Source of the DNA: Thamnidium elegans
Lineage: Eukaryota > Mucoromycota > Mucoromycetes > Mucorales > Mucoraceae
Direction of reading: 5' to 3'
Assembly (NCBI GenBank): GCA_025201345.1
Contig: JAIXMG010000006.1
Location: 434,001 to 498,000, forward strand
DNA: 64,000 nt
Position numbers and translations under genes: made by a program. This document shows positions 24,563 through 34,304 of this stretch, piece after piece. Within the stretch, counting starts at the first letter, position 1. Each line of letters starts with the position of its first letter. The notes beneath the pieces were generated by a model. That model worked only from the letters and a program-made list of their open reading frames with translations, was not told the DNA's origin and made no database searches.

Positions 24563-25268
24563 CTAATCAGTTCTAATCTTGAGATCGGACAAGTTTACTT
24601 GTTTACCAGTAATAAGTCCACGAGGACTAGCATTTTCGAAAGACCTATTATAAAAAGTAAAATATCCATTAATGAATCAATACTATACATAAAAATGCAA
24701 AACTTACTCAGGGTATCTCAAGCGGTAAATGGGAGCACGTTGAGCATCTTGAGCGAACAATCTATCATATCCTTGTGATTAGTAAAATTTTCCTTTTTCT
24801 TTTCTAATCATTTTGCTTACTTGTATTCAGCAGCTGCGGCAGCACCGGCCAAGTTGGCATGGTTAATGCTATCGTTTTCTTCACTGGGGGTCATACGATA
24901 TTCGATCCACTTGGTGAAAGGATGCTTTTCCTATAATTTATGTCAGTGTCAAGTTGAGGAAAACAATAACTAAAAAAAAGACGTACATCGCCAGAGTGAG
25001 TGATATGTTGATCAATTCTGTACCATGCAACACCAGCAACAACAGCAATTACACCGTTTCTCCAAGCGTTACCACCGAAGGCTACACTCAAAAAAAAAAA
25101 AAAAAAAAAAAAATAAGTAAAAAAATGTTACTGAAAAAAACAAAAAAACATACATTCTTCGGGAAAGTGTTGAGCAGCTTGCTTAGATTCAGTTGCGTAA
25201 GAACGAGCAACTTGACGAATAGGTGTTTGTTTTAAAATTTGTGATTTACAAAGTAAACGTGCTGCCAT
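24563..25268 (-). CDS. Small mitochondrial inner-membrane protein, probable respiratory-chain (complex I-type) accessory subunit
   Basis: Minus-strand exons: 25154-25268, 24987-25081, 24821-24930, 24708-24761, 24563-24644; 151 aa. The N terminus MAARLLCKSQILKQTPIRQV, then ARSYATES, is a classic matrix-targeting presequence (Arg-rich, no acidic residues, R-x-Y/A cleavage region). One predicted membrane span is NGVIAVVAGVAWYRI, followed by the matrix- or intermembrane-space motif HPFTKWIEYRMTP. The C terminus is basic/polar (LITGKQVNLSDLKIRTD). This size and architecture fit single-pass accessory subunits of respiratory complex I in fungi. I recall similarity to fungal NADH-ubiquinone oxidoreductase accessory proteins but cannot name the subunit with certainty. 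It shares a 214-nt divergent promoter with Hap3. The start at 25268 is preferred over an upstream in-frame ATG because it begins the presequence. Confidence 0.6.
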
Positions 25269-25482
25269 TGTGTGTTTTTTATAATGTAAGTTGAAACTTG
25301 CTGGAAAAAAATAAAATAGTTGCTTACCTTCATTACCCCCGAGCATTTTTCTTGTTTCACGTCATCATCGGATAAATTATGTGCAGTGTATCTAGTGCAA
25401 TTGATGTATATATATTTTTCCTTTTTTTTTTTTTAAACATCTCAAAGTTTTTTTTTTTTTTTTTCATTATATTTTATTAAAC
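25269..25482. promoter_or_regulatory. Divergent promoter shared by mitochondrial subunit gene and HAP3
   Basis: Only 214 nt separate the two start codons, so the promoter must serve both directions. It has a T-run of more than ten bases on the HAP3 side and the string CACGTCA at about 25358-25364, which contains a CRE half site (ACGTCA). I see no perfect CCAAT or ATTGG box, so direct autoregulation by the Hap complex is not supported by sequence. Confidence 0.5.
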
Positions 25483-26176
25483 ATGTCAGCACACTCTGGA
25501 GACGAACTTGATATTGATATTAAGGAACAAGACCGTTTTCTTCCTATTGCAAAGTAAACACACTATATTATAGCCCTTTATACACGATTAAAAAGAAAAA
25601 CTAACACTATTAAAAAAAGTGTTGCACGTATTATGAAGAAGGCACTTCCTGAGAATGCAAAAATTGCTAAAGAAGCCAAGGAATGCGTTCAAGAATGTGT
25701 TTCTGAGTTTATTTCTTTTATTACCAGTGAAGGTAAAAATTGATCTACTCAACAACAACAAAATATATGCAATCTAATTTAAATTGTACATGTAGCAAGT
25801 GATCGTTGTCAACAAGAAAAGAGAAAGACCATTAACGGCGAAGATATCTTATGGGCTATGCAATCACTTGGCTTTGAAAATTATACAGAAGCACTCAAGA
25901 TTTATCTTGGAAAATACCGTGAAGTAAGATATACACGGGGGGTTTTTTTTATGTACGTAAAATTCTTATGTATATTTTTTATAGACTACAAAGATTGAAA
26001 GAACCTCAACAACTGGTAAAGAAAAGGAAGAAAATAACGAACAAGTTCAACAACAACAAGTTCAACAACAACAAGTTCAACAACAACAAGCTCAACAACA
26101 ACAACAAGTTCAACAACAACAATTATATGGTGACCAACAACAACAAATGAGTGGCTATTATAATGGAAATATGTAA
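25483..26176 (+). CDS. HAP3: CCAAT-binding factor subunit HAP3/NF-YB
   Basis: Histone-fold subunit of the CCAAT-binding complex, which pairs with NF-YC/Hap5 and recruits NF-YA/Hap2; in fungi the complex controls respiration and iron genes. Exons: 25483-25553, 25620-25732, 25796-25923, 25985-26176; 167 aa. The conserved core runs from about residue 17 to 107: [69 protein letters not shown]. These are the NF-YB helices including the CCAAT-contact residues. The tail is a Gln-rich run encoded by VQQQQ-type repeats (26045-26150), a plausible activation or interaction segment. No frame breaks. It is head to head with the small mitochondrial gene and convergent with the next gene. Confidence 0.96.
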
Positions 26177-26218
26177 TATATTTATGAAGTTTTGATTTCC
26201 CATTTAAAATGTCTATTA

Positions 26219-27261
26219 TTATTGTGTAACTAATAAAGACAAATTAGTTTTTTTTTTTATTATTATTTTTTTGAAACTTACTGGTAAATAGTCTTTTTCA
26301 TCTCGATTACTCCATGATAATGAACTGTTATTATTATCTAATATATGATTAGACTATACGCATATAAAAAAACGAAAAAATTAGTACATTTATAAATTAC
26401 GCAGCAAAAAAAAGAGGGCTTTTTTACCTTGCTTTTATTGACCCACTTGTAAATGATCGCCAGGATCAAAAGAACACTCATTCCGTGCCAAAGCTTAAAT
26501 TCAATAATGGAAGAACTGTATTCATTACCATAATTCATGTTTCCTTCTTGATAGAATTTATCATCATCAATTACTGCTTTTTCCAGTGGATCCGATTTAT
26601 GCCAGGGAATAGTATCGATTGGTATATCATTATTGTTATTATTAGTGTTTGTTGTTTTTTCATTATTCATATTATCTACAATGTTTTCTTCTTCTTCGTC
26701 TTCTTCTTCGTTATTATCTACATCGTCGTCTTCTTCTGCTGAGAGTTTTTCGTTTTCAGCGTTACTGACTTGTTGTGGAAGATGGTCAAAGAATTCAGCT
26801 GTTTCTTCGTTTCTAAAATCAGGAAAAGAATCAGCGGAGAAGTCATAATCTTCTTCGTCATCATCTTCTTGATCATCGTCGTCGTCTTCTTCTTCTTCTT
26901 CTTCTTCTTCTTCAATATCAATATCATCATCAATTTCATTATCACTATCGTCTTCGAGTTCACCTTCGTCAGGTTGAATTCTTTGTTTAATATCTTTACT
27001 GCTACTGTGATGAATGACTTCTTCTTCTTGGTCGTCATCTTCCAAGAAATCATCAGCAGAAGTATCTTGTAAACTTTTCAATATTCGGTCAGCGTCATCA
27101 CCTTCTTCATCCATTGTATTTTCGACGCCTCTAAATAACGAAGTATCATCTATATTTTGTAAATTTGCTTGGTCGACTGAGTCTTGAGCAAATGTGATGT
27201 GAGAAAGTGTAAAAATAGTGAATATAAAAATAGTTAGATTGGGTACACAAATTAGTCTCAT
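26219..27261 (-). CDS. Acidic single-pass secretory-pathway membrane protein, unknown
   Basis: Minus-strand exons 26428-27261 and about 26219-26353, roughly 322 aa. The signal peptide is MRLICVPNLTIFIFTIFTLS with likely cleavage after ITFA (about 25). The next 200 residues are extremely acidic, with runs of Glu and Asp plus an Asn run, and would be lumenal or extracellular. A single membrane span is near 258-275 (LWHGMSVLLILAIIYKW), followed by a short cytosolic tail. An acidic lumenal domain with one span recalls ER Ca2+-binding or cargo-type proteins, but I do not recognise the family. The 3' end is uncertain: reading through gives a stop at 26219, while splicing at CCA|GTAAGT would move it to about 26188. 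It is convergent with HAP3 and divergent from the GATA-factor gene. Confidence 0.65.
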
Positions 27262-28350
27262 GCTGAATACAAAAAGAAGAAGAAGAAGAAAGAAAGAGAA
27301 AAGAAAAAGGAAAGAGAGGAAATAAGTAAAAATATTTATATGTGCAGTGCATATGTTGTGTGCGCAAAAAAAAAAACTCGGTAATTCAATTGTCAGTTAT
27401 TTTAAATCACATGTTCTGATTTTTAGACTGTACTTTTACACATGGTTTTTTATTGTTTTCCTTCTTGTTATTTATATGCTTCAAATTAATTAACATTTTG
27501 GTGTCACACCTTAAAATAAACAAAAAGCTCTCCTTTTATCCCTCTCATTCGTTTTTATTTTATTTATCGCCCTACCATAATAATGTAACACACGTACAGT
27601 ATAATATATATATATAGGCTTTAACTAGTTACTCAGCAAACTCCCCTCTCCCTCTCTCTCTCTCTCTCACCCATGCCTTTTAATGCTTTTTAATGACTTA
27701 TTTTCCTTTTACAAAAAAAAAAAAACTTCTTAATTGCTTTTTTGTACCGCGGTTACTTTTTTTTTTTCACTGCCGATAAAATAATTCTAATGTTGTAACA
27801 CGTAATCCTGTATGTATGTCTAAATGATATATATATGTATATGTATTTATATATGACAATTGTATATACGTGTACACGTTAAAAATGGCAGGTGTAATTA
27901 TAATTTTGTGCGTTTCAGGTATACAATAGCGTAATTCTTTTAGTTAAACGTCGGAGCAAACCGTAAACATGAAACTAAATATCACCACTTTTTTTTCCTC
28001 TCACACAAAAAAAAAAAGAGAGGGGAGAGATCATACAGAAAAAAAAAAGGGGGCGCATAACTGTATAATGAATCGAGATGAGTAAACAAGACATAATCAA
28101 TCAAATAAAGGCGGACTGTTAGGTACTTGATAAAATACTCTAAAATATTTTGAACCAGTGATATCTAGTCTAGATGAGTAAACTGGAAAAGGATTGCTTT
28201 AACTGGAAATTAACGTTCGGTCCTTCAATATAAATCCAAGATATGCTTTTTTTGATGAAAAAGAGATAGAGAGAGAGAGAAAGCGAGAGAAAAAGGGATA
28301 TACTCTTTCTTTTCTATTACTTTATTTTCTTTTTTAAATTTGCTATAAAA
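27262..28350. promoter_or_regulatory. Divergent intergenic region upstream of the GATA factor, with GATA sites
   Basis: 1.09 kb with no coding signal between two divergent genes. It contains HGATAR-type sites on the plus strand: CGATAA at 27774-27779, TGATAA at 28128-28133, AGATAG at 28264-28269. AreA-type factors bind this consensus, so autoregulation is possible. By chance such 6-mers are common in AT-rich DNA, so the evidence is weak. Confidence 0.35.
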
Positions 28351-29253
28351 ATGCTGCCAATAACAATAAAAAAGAAGGATAATCATACTACTCGTATGGC
28401 AGATCAAGTACTTTCTCACAGTTTGTTTCCTGAGCCAACTCATCAGCAAACCAATAAACCTTCTACCACCAGTCAAGTTTGGAAATTGTATTCAAAGGCT
28501 AAAGATAATTTACAAAATGGATCTAGACTGGAAAACTTATCCTGGCGCATGATGGCAATGACTTTAAAAAATAAGGCCGCTTCCCAGGAATCTACTCCTG
28601 AAAAGGTAAACACAACTGTGGGTATAAACAACACATTAAAAAAAAAAAAAAAAAAAAAGAAGAGCTTGTTACTCATCTCTCTTTAAATTTAGACTCCAGA
28701 AACTGTTACTATAGACAACCGTTACTATGGTAATAATTCTTATCGTAGTAATGACCCTCCTAGTGATATCGCACTTAGTCTAGACGAAATGCTGAACTTT
28801 TACTGCGACGCTTCAACAACAACAACAACAACAAGTGAAACTAGTGATTCAAATCAGACTCAATGTAACAACTGCTTTACAAAGATCACACCGCTCTGGA
28901 GAAGAGATCCATCGGGCAATGCATTATGCAATGCATGCGGATTATTTTTAAAGTTACACGGTGTAGTAAGACCTCTTTCACTAAAGAAGGACGTTATCAA
29001 AAAAAGAAATAGAAATAACTCTCAATCATCATCAAAGAAATCAATGGAAATCAAGAAACGACAACGGCAACAACAACAAGAAATATTTACGGATTATCAG
29101 CCTTCTACAGCTTTATCGACATCGTTTGATCCGTCGTTTACAAATGTAAATAATAATTCATATCCTTTGCTGCCGGATCTTGATTTCAATAATATACCGC
29201 CTGAATTATTACCTTTTATTACTTGTGTTCCTAACAATTCATTCTTTATTTGA
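28351..29253 (+). CDS. AreA/Nit2-type GATA transcription factor (short)
   Basis: Zinc-finger transcription factor, probably for nitrogen regulation. Exons 28351-28605 and 28693-29253; 271 aa. The N-terminal AreA-GATA-like motif (about 47-77) reads [20 protein letters not shown] and [12 protein letters not shown], which is specific to the AreA/Gln3/Nit2 group. The single GATA finger is CNNC-x17-CNAC ([17 protein letters not shown] between), at about 129-153, followed by the basic tail [19 protein letters not shown]. Both halves of the family signature are thus present in a protein about one third of the length of Aspergillus AreA. The C terminus has a Gln run and a hydrophobic end ([16 protein letters not shown]) that could resemble an interaction motif for an Nmr-like repressor, though that is a guess. 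Confidence 0.93.
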
Positions 29254-29654
29254 TTTTTTTTTCCATCATAAAATAAAAACTTTTTTTAAAAAGAAACAGT
29301 AGCACATACCCTAATACATATACTGAACAGTGGATGAGATAATTATATATCCAGCACTAAAAATACTGTCTGCTGACTGATCGCTTATTACGGAAAGGGC
29401 ATTGGTGTAATAAATAGTTCTAAAGTAGTAATCAAAGGATAATATATATGAAATTACGCATTTTTTCTTGTATTGAAAATGTGTATTATGCTCTATCTCA
29501 AACGTCGAACTTGCTAGTGGAAGAAAGCGCACGTTTCTGTATTTTTTTCGTATGGAGAACACATCATTTGATACTGTAATATAGAATGTGAAATCTATTC
29601 ATGCTTTTATAAACAATGAAGTTAGTTATATTGAGATATTATGGCCGTTTTTGG
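29254..29654. other. Intergenic region 3' of the GATA factor
   Basis: About 400 bases with no gene. The minus-strand open frame at 29311-29562 has no domain and is not called. Confidence 0.5.
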
Positions 29655-30572
29655 TCAGTGAATTTTTAAAACTTATCCAAAGTCATTGGTTGTGAGAGGG
29701 ATGTTAAATAACCGTCGCCCCGCTTCTTCAATTATTCCGTGCTGTATTACCGTAACGGAGAAACACTCATTGAAAGGTAAATCCATATTGCTTTGTACAA
29801 TTTCCTCTTCAATATCAAAAGGTAGTTCAGTCTCTATAAATGCTCCTATACCGTTTGTAATATTATCGATAGTAAGAGATAGCGAGTCAGAGCGTATGAC
29901 CTTTGGATATATCATGGCACTAGGGAAATCAAAAATATAATTTAGGGCTGAAACTAAATCCTGCTTGATCTCACCGTCTTCAATGGTGCCGAGTCTAAAA
30001 ATAATAGTATTATTATTTCCTCTTTCACATATGTTTTGAAGTTGCATACAGTAACATAAATACTCCAAGTCGGAGCAGAACAGAAATCTGTCTTTGTGAT
30101 CATCTTCTGTTATTAAATCAGCTTGAACAAACAATGGCCGAAGCAAAACTTCTCTGATTTCTTCTTCCCATTCCGAAGGAATAAAAAATACCGAGTGAAG
30201 TGTTTCTGTGTCTTTAATTACTTCATCTGATTCTTCTATCAGTTCTTTCGTTAATAGATGCATAAAATCTGATACTGCTTTTAACAAGAATAGATCGTCT
30301 TGTTCCCACTTATCTCTATTTTTTTTAAAGACTTGGTACAATTGTTCTTTAAATTTATTAATATAGACATCACCTTCGTTATCACTTTTGAAATCTTCGT
30401 CTCCCTAGCTTAAAATGTTCATTTTTTGCTTATCATACGATACATATTATACACTTGTTAAACAAAAAATTTATATTTCGAAGTACTATATAAACTATAC
30501 ATACGTTAATGAATTCTCGTCATTATTCGAGAATCTTGTAGAAGTAGGAATGGCAATCAAAGTAAATTCTGT
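29655..30572 (-). pseudogene. Truncated, nonsense-bearing paralog of the HSPA12-like gene
   Basis: The minus strand matches exon 2 (partly), exon 3 and then the extreme 3' end of the intact gene at 53863-57492. Exon-3 homology is long: YQVFKKNRDKWEQDDLFLLK versus YQVFKKGEDNWNQDDMFLLK, and IPSEWEEEIREVLLRPLFVQ is almost identical. The Trp codon in the SWGDEDF motif of the intact copy is TAG here (30407-30405). After the exon-3 donor position (TVIQHG, with GTAATA still visible) some 60 nt of intron-like sequence run straight into the gene's last codons, so exons 4-8 and most of exon 9 are deleted, and the final frame is shifted. The first exon is also absent. This is a dead copy. Confidence 0.85.
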
Positions 30573-31022
30573 ATGAGTACGTGAGAAAGTAAATTGTAAT
30601 ATAAATATATTATGAGGATTAAATAAATCCTTTTTATTATAGTTAAATAAACCTCTTTTTATCATGATTAAACTAACCTATTTATTCCATTCTTTTCTTT
30701 TCCTTTTTTTTTAATAATGAATTCATATACAAGCAAGTACCTTTTATATAATTAAATGTCTAAATATTTCAAAAGGGGCTTCCTTATGATATGGTGGTAT
30801 CGATGCAGGAACTTCCCTAAATTGGCACTAGGTGGTGTAAATGGTGGCGTACCAAGAATTAATCACATTTTTATACCTGTATCCATCGTGATGAAAATGA
30901 GCAACTTTAACAGATCACCCCTTTGGTGAATAAATAGAGATTTTGTTGATAAAGGGATAAAAAAGCGTGAGATAATCATTTACGTGTAAATATATATGAG
31001 AATATATATTTGTCTATGCTTG
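30573..31022. other. Intergenic region between two relics
   Basis: About 450 bases without a gene. It contains copy B of the dispersed repeat block (30680-30753). The stretch 30760-30960 has no stop-free frame of useful length. Confidence 0.45.
30680..30753. repeat. Dispersed repeat block, copy B
   Basis: Matches 17525-17593: a T/C-rich tract followed by a core at 30717-30753 with the shared string ATTCATATACAAGCAAGTA and a following TATATAAT. It lies about 110 nt beyond the 5' edge of the HSPA12-like pseudogene. Confidence 0.5.
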
Positions 31023-31211
31023 ATCACATCAGAATGCTGATTCTTGGCTGCAAGAAAACTATAAAGTAAATAATGGTCTACCAGAGTTTTTTAGACAGGG
31101 AGAATATACTTCTAGCATGAAGAACGTGGCAGAGGAAGATTATTTATTCAACATAGATAAAGCAAGTAATATGAAGAGAGACCCAAATTATCAAGAATGG
31201 GCGTTGAATAT

Positions 31212-31245
<34 letters not shown>
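31023..31245 (+). pseudogene. Orphan exon-like ORF ending in a long A-run
   Basis: A stop-free frame reads NADSWLQENYKVNNGLPEFF, then RQGEYTSSMKNVAEEDYLFN, then IDKASNMKRDPNYQEW and NMQ, and runs directly into an A-run of about 30 bases (31213-31243). Composition looks like real protein, and an acceptor-like ATCAG precedes it. I do not recognise the family. A coding segment abutting a poly(A)-like tract could be a retroposed fragment, or the A-run may simply be intronic, as elsewhere in this genome. Confidence 0.35.
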
Positions 31246-31247
<2 letters not shown>

Positions 31248-31439
31248 AATACAGGGTAATTTAACAGCTATAAATTGTTTTTTGCGTTATTGGTATTTCT
31301 TCGCTAGTCCTTGAGTCTAGCCTAATCAACAAACTACTAGCGTTGATTGTCAGAGAAAGAAACAGACCAAAAACACAAGGATGCTACCGCTGGTATTACA
31401 ACGATAAGTAACCCCACTGAGATAAAAAAAAAGAGCCGT

Positions 31440-31681
31440 GATGTCTAGTTGGTTTCACTTGAAGCATCACATCAAGAGTAGCCAGTTAAATTTACAAGGC
31501 GCAAAACGTTTATCTATTCCTTTTGTATCATGCGAAGGCCTTGAAGCAGATGTTTATAAAATAAGACTGTTAGATGATACTTGGACCGTCGTTGAAAAGG
31601 TAAAAATATAGATATTCCTTCATCGATATCTGAAGTTAAAAACGATGAAATATATAGTTTCTTGGAATGTACTGAGAGTTG
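31440..31681 (+). pseudogene. Frameshifted small ORF of unknown lineage-specific family
   Basis: ATG at 31440 starts MSSWFHLKHHIKSSQLNLQG and continues AKRLSIPFVSCEGLEADVYK and IRLLDDTWTVVEK, then stops. A +1 shift continues IDIPSSISEVKNDEIYSFLE and CTES before a TGA. The sequence is typical of real protein and the shift argues for decay. It resembles uncharacterised Mucoromycota proteins in style; no function is assigned. Confidence 0.45.
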
Positions 31682-31831
31682 ATTAAATTGAATCCTCCTA
31701 ATATCTACATCCGTACTGTGATACTTTATTTTGCATCATCACTCTCAACTACTTGACGTTAAAAGCATGATCAATTTCTTAGCACTCAATAAAAACTGCT
31801 GCATTAAAAAAATTAAAGAAAAATATATAGT

Positions 31832-32186
31832 TTAATCCTTTTTAATATCTGTGATTTCATTTTGAATTATTTTCACTCGTTCGTTCGTTTGAGCTAAAAG
31901 TTTATTTGTTACTGATAACCGTTTTTTAGCGTCCACTAACTTTTCTAAACAAGGTAAAAGGGTTGGTGGTTCAGCAATGTCTGTAAACAATTCAAGCTCT
32001 ACAAAAAAATAAGTAAAAAAAAAAAAAAGGTACAAAAAAAAAGGAAGGTTTACCAGCAACTAGACGTTCAATCTCTTTGCCTAAATCGTCTTGACTTTTT
32101 TGAACTTGTATTATAGCTTGATCTATTTCTAATACAGCAGGTCCAAGAATCGTATTAAAACCTTGTGTTAATGGTATTTCATTCAT
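31832..32186 (-). CDS. Snapin/Snn1-like BLOC-1 complex subunit
   Basis: Small coiled-coil protein of the endosomal BLOC-1 complex. Minus-strand exons 32054-32186 and 31832-31998; 99 aa. The N-terminal half (VLEIDQAIIQVQKSQDDLGK) and C-terminal half (LPCLEKLVDAKKRLSVTNKL, then LAQTNERVKIIQNEI) align by pattern with the Snapin/Pallidin domain, in which Arg/Lys-Arg, Val-x-x-x-Asn and Gln-Glu-Arg positions are conserved. Length is shorter than human Snapin (136 aa) and similar to yeast Snn1 (102 aa). The ATG at 32186 was chosen as it gives the usual short leader; an in-frame ATG at 32222 is possible. It is divergent from eIF3d with 234 nt between starts. Confidence 0.75.
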
Positions 32187-32420
32187 GTTCAAAAAAGAGA
32201 TGGAGATTATGCGCCGTTTCAACCATCTTTCTTGTTTTTATAAGCTCTCTCTCTACGTCACATAAAATAAATTTTTTTTTTCTCGAAGCAAAACTTTTTT
32301 TTTCTTTTTTTTGATCAATCCTTTCTTAATTTAAAAAAGGTAGAACTCAAAGAAAAAAAAACTATATATAATATGCATGTAGCAATGACTAATTGAATTA
32401 AATATATAGAACCATTAATA

Positions 32421-34215
32421 ATGACTGATTCTACTAAACCTCAATTCTTCCTCCCTCCCATTTATGACAGCCAAGGTGGCTGGGGACCTGCTAGTGATGT
32501 TATTCCTCAACAATTCCGTGACATTCCTTATGCTCCTTACAGCAAGTCAGACAAGTTAGGCCGTGTTGCCGATTGGACTAACCCTGAAGGACAAAAACAA
32601 GATAACAACCAAGCTGCTGGTAACCGTCAAGGTAGAACTGGTTTCAACCGTTTCAACAGAGGTAAAAATTTATCATTTAGAAGAAAAAAAAAAACATATT
32701 ACATTTATTTAAAAAAAAAATTTTTTTTTATACGTAGATCAACATCAAGCTTATGGTGCTTCGTTTGCCTCTGCATTTGCTTACACCCATAACGAAGATG
32801 AATCATCTTTCTCTGTTGTCGACAACAGATCTGCCGGTACCAAGAAGCAAGCACTTAAGGCAGTCGGTGGCGGTAATGTCCGTAACAACCGTGTCCAAAA
32901 CAACAACAACAAGCAAAACAGCGGTGGATACCGTACCGTCAACCAACGTCCCAACAACAACGGTGGTCGTTACCAACAACAAAACAACAGACGTAGATAT
33001 GGTTACAAGGATTACGATAAGCCTCAACGTGTTCGTAACGCCTCTATCAACATTGGCGCCGATTGGAAGGTTTTGGATGAAATTGAGTTCAGTCGTTTAA
33101 GTAAATTGAGCTTTGGTATTCCTCAAGCTGTTGATATCGGTACCTATGGTTCTATCAACGTCTACAACAAGGCATATGACCGTGTCAACACAAAGAACGA
33201 AAAGATGCTTACACATATTGACCGTGTTAAATACGATACTACCACATCTGAAGATCCCATCATTCAAAAGTACATTGAAGAAAACAAGGCTACTGTCTTT
33301 GCTACTGATTCCGTTCTTTCTCTTTTGATGTGTGCTACTCGTACCGTCTATCCTTGGGATATCGTTGTCAAGAAGACTGCTGATGGTAAGGTTATTTTGG
33401 ATAAGCGTCCCGGAGGTGTCTTTGATTTCGTTACTGTAAATGAAAACTCTTACGACCCTCCTGCTGAATCCGAGAAGGATACTATCAACTCTTGGTCTGC
33501 TCTTTGTAACGAAGCTACTTATATCAACCAAAACTTCTCTCGTCAAGTACTTGATAAGACCGCTCACAAGTTTGAAAACCCTAATCCTTTCGCTACATCT
33601 GATACTGAGGGTGAGTTAGCTTCTTGTGGTTACCGTTACAGAGAATTCGATTTATCTAACCCTGGTACTGAGAACGAGGAGGATAAGATTCAATTGATTG
33701 TTCGTACTGAGGTTGATGCCGCTGTCAAAGTTGGTGAGACCACCAACTATGTCACTGTTCGTGCATTGAACGAATTTGATCCTACTGCTCAAGGCGCTGG
33801 TGGTGCCCTTCCCTGGAAGAAGAGTTTGGATTCTCAACGTGGTGCTGTTGTCGCCACTGAGATGAGAAACAATGCTGCCAAGTTGGCTCGTTGGGCCGTT
33901 CAAGCTCTTTTGGCTGATGCTGCTCAACTCAAGTTGGGCTATGTTGCTCGTCACAACCCTAAGGATAACTCTCGTCATGTTATCTTGGGTACTCAAGCTT
34001 ATAAGCCTCGCGATTTTGCTTCTCAAATGAATTTATCCTTAAACAACGGTTGGGGTATTGTTAAGGCTGTTGTCGATATGTGCTTGCAATTACCTGAAGG
34101 TACTTATATCATGATGAAGGATCCTAACAGACCTATTCTTCGTGTTTACGCTGTTCCCTCCGAAGAAGATTTAGATGATGAATATGAGGAAGAAGAGGAG
34201 GAAGAACAAAAATAA
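32421..34215 (+). CDS. Translation initiation factor eIF3 subunit d
   Basis: Cap-binding-type subunit of the eIF3 complex, cytosolic. Exons 32421-32661 and 32738-34215; 572 aa, close to the family's usual 550-580. The N terminus has the conserved FRDIPYAPYSKSDKLGRVADW. An RNA-binding, Asn/Arg/Gly-rich segment (about 130-190, NQRPNNNGG and QQQNNRRRYGYKDYDKPQR) precedes the core. Core motifs include SINIGADWKVLDEIEFSRL, LMCATRTVYPWDIVV and ARWAVQALLADAAQLKLGYV. The C terminus ends in a Glu-rich tail. Codon choice is strongly biased (GGT, ACT, GTC, AAG) as in highly expressed genes, unlike its neighbours. It is convergent with the Ca2+-ATPase gene (89 nt). Confidence 0.97.
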
Positions 34216-34304
34216 ATTGTAGCAAAATAGCTCTCTTTTTTTTATTATTTTAATTAATAGATCAATAAACCCCCCTTTTTTTTTCTTTTCTAATATATAT
34301 ATAT

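Noticed and set aside
26485..27072. Phe/Ser-rich frames opposite the acidic membrane protein
   Set aside because: Antisense or shifted readings of the GAA/GAT repeats; no start context and hydrophobic nonsense.
31213..31243. A-run as proof of a retrotransposon insertion
   Set aside because: Equally long A- and T-runs occur throughout the window without any element, and I saw no target-site duplication.
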